Below, piece after piece: positions 63,131 through 64,000 of a stretch of 64,000 nt of DNA. Below the pieces are notes generated by a model. The model made no database searches. It saw only the letters and a program-made list of their open reading frames with translations, and had not been told where the DNA came from. This stretch comes from Mesorhizobium sp. M1B.F.Ca.ET.045.04.1.1. Lineage in GTDB: Bacteria > Pseudomonadota > Alphaproteobacteria > Rhizobiales > Rhizobiaceae. Position 1 is the stretch's first letter. Each line of letters starts with the position of its first letter. The translations under genes were made by a program, and so were the position numbers. The stretch lies in NCBI RefSeq assembly GCF_003952465.1, contig NZ_CP034448.1, positions 3,759,001 to 3,823,000 on the forward strand, written 5' to 3'.

Positions 63131-64000
63131 TCCTCGATCGGGTGCTTGATGTCTTCCGCGGCAAGGCTGTGACGATCCCGCCGCTCGACGGCGCTTTCCG
63201 GCCCAACACGAAGCTCGATGACGAGCCGGTATTCGCCACGCTTTCGGAGCCCGACAACCTGCTCGTCGACGGCGAAAGGCTGCTCGCATCGAGCGGCAAT
63301 GCGATCTATTCGATAGGCTCAACGGCCGAACCTGCTGTGGTCGAGCATTTTCAATCGCCGGTGACAGCGCTTGCGCTTTCGCCGTCAGGCGAGCTTACGA
63401 TCGGGCTGGAAAGCGGCAAGCTGCTGCTCGCAGGCCGGGAGGTTTCGCTTCCGGCCGATGTGCGCTGCATCACGGCGCTTGCCTATGCAGACGACGGCAC
63501 CCTGTGGCTGGCCAACGGCTCGGACGAACATGCGCCGTCCCAATGGGCCGCCGACCTGATGAAGAAGGGCGCGTCGGGCTCGCTGTGGCGGTGCGGACCG
63601 GGAGGCATTGGCTTCGAAATGATCGCCGGCGACATTGCCTTCCCGTACGGGCTCCGTCCGATCGGCGGCGATGTGCTGGTCAGTGAAAGCTGGCGCCATC
63701 AACTCGTCCGCTTCGATGGCGCGACCGGCAATCGTTCCACGGTATTGACGCATCTGCCCGGCTATCCTGCGCGGCTGTCGCCGTCCGGCGATGGCGGGGC
63801 ATGGCTGGCGTTGTTCGCGCCGCGCAACCGGCTGATCGAATTCGTTCTGCAGGAGAAGCGCTACCGCGAGGACATGATCGGCCAGGTGCCGCCGGCCTAC
63901 TGGATCGCGCCGGCGCTCGCTTCCAACCGCAGCTTCCTCGAACCGCTGCAATGCGGCGGCATCCGCACCATGGGCATCCACAAGCCGTGGTCGCCCAGCC
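63127..64000 (+). CDS. SMP-30/strictosidine-synthase-like beta-propeller protein, cut by window end
   Basis: The frame is open for 291 codons and runs off the right edge. It starts with an ATG overlapping the fusion gene's stop (ATGA). Propeller-type segments are LSEPDNLLVDGERLLASSGN, FPYGLRPIGGDVLVSESW and GYPARLSPSGDGGAWLALFAP, similar to the propeller half of the upstream fusion (PDNINRASDG). There is no signal peptide. It is probably a cytoplasmic lactonase-like enzyme that works with the upstream fusion. The catalytic metal residues cannot be assigned with certainty from the visible part. Confidence 0.75.
   Translation, partial: MILDRVLDVFRGKAVTIPPLDGAFRPNTKLDDEPVFATLSEPDNLLVDGERLLASSGNAIYSIGSTAEPAVVEHFQSPVTALALSPSGELTIGLESGKLLLAGREVSLPADVRCITALAYADDGTLWLANGSDEHAPSQWAADLMKKGASGSLWRCGPGGIGFEMIAGDIAFPYGLRPIGGDVLVSESWRHQLVRFDGATGNRSTVLTHLPGYPARLSPSGDGGAWLALFAPRNRLIEFVLQEKRYREDMIGQVPPAYWIAPALASNRSFLEPLQCGGIRTMGIHKPWSPS

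Overview
The window is high-GC, gene-dense DNA from an alphaproteobacterium. It most resembles Mesorhizobium or a close relative in the Rhizobiales. The evidence is the number of single-NBD (FrcA-type) sugar ABC importers, a PcaDCHGB/PobA plus PcaIJF protocatechuate pathway, MocD/MocE-type proteins, and several palindromic intergenic repeats of the kind common in rhizobia. No rRNA, tRNA, phage, insertion sequence or CRISPR array was seen. It reads as a chromosomal or megaplasmid catabolic region.

Layout. 1-2200 (minus strand): nasT-nasS nitrate/nitrite sensor pair, followed at the left edge by a leader with a sigma-54-like promoter, two tandem hexaloop hairpins and an overlapping terminator. 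This looks like the RNA target of NasT for a gene beyond the edge. 2441-9193: AraC regulator, xylose/pentitol-type ABC importer and three SDR dehydrogenases, one very like ribitol 2-dehydrogenase. 9289-15373: GT4 glycosyltransferase, glycogen-debranching-type glucosidase, membrane-anchored trehalose-6-phosphate synthase and its phosphatase. 15471-22053: small secreted protein, 2-hydroxyacid dehydrogenase, and a LacI-controlled allose/ribose-type importer with a ketose 3-epimerase-like protein. 22062-31522: sulfatase/phosphonate-monoester-hydrolase-like enzyme, then pcaDCHGB-pobA facing pcaIJF.

31992-38572: GntR regulator, ADP-ribosylglycohydrolase, PfkB kinase and a Pot-type ABC importer. The first three match the E. 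coli yegW/yegU/yegV set with the transporter replaced. 38606-54324: a LacI regulator divergent from a long same-strand run. The run holds a GlpV/P/Q/S/T-like importer with two complementary, asymmetric ATPases, then MocA-, MocC- and MocB-like proteins, a permease, an ATPase, DUF4432, MocD and MocE, and a PanB-like protein without its usual active site. This suggests uptake and oxidative O-demethylation of a methylated polyol or sugar. 54505-57008 (minus): an aromatic-ammonia-lyase homologue without the MIO serine, with an ornithine-cyclodeaminase-family protein. 57121-64000: MFS exporter, then two CUT2 permeases, a binding protein and two SMP-30-type beta-propellers. The second permease is fused to the first propeller.

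Recurring themes are a strong hairpin directly after most binding-protein genes, and palindromic elements that supply the stop codon of the preceding gene. The strongest candidates for undescribed biology are the asymmetric ATPase pair, the MIO-less lyase pair, the permease-propeller fusion, the Moc/PanB-like operon and the YegUVW-like module with an ABC importer.
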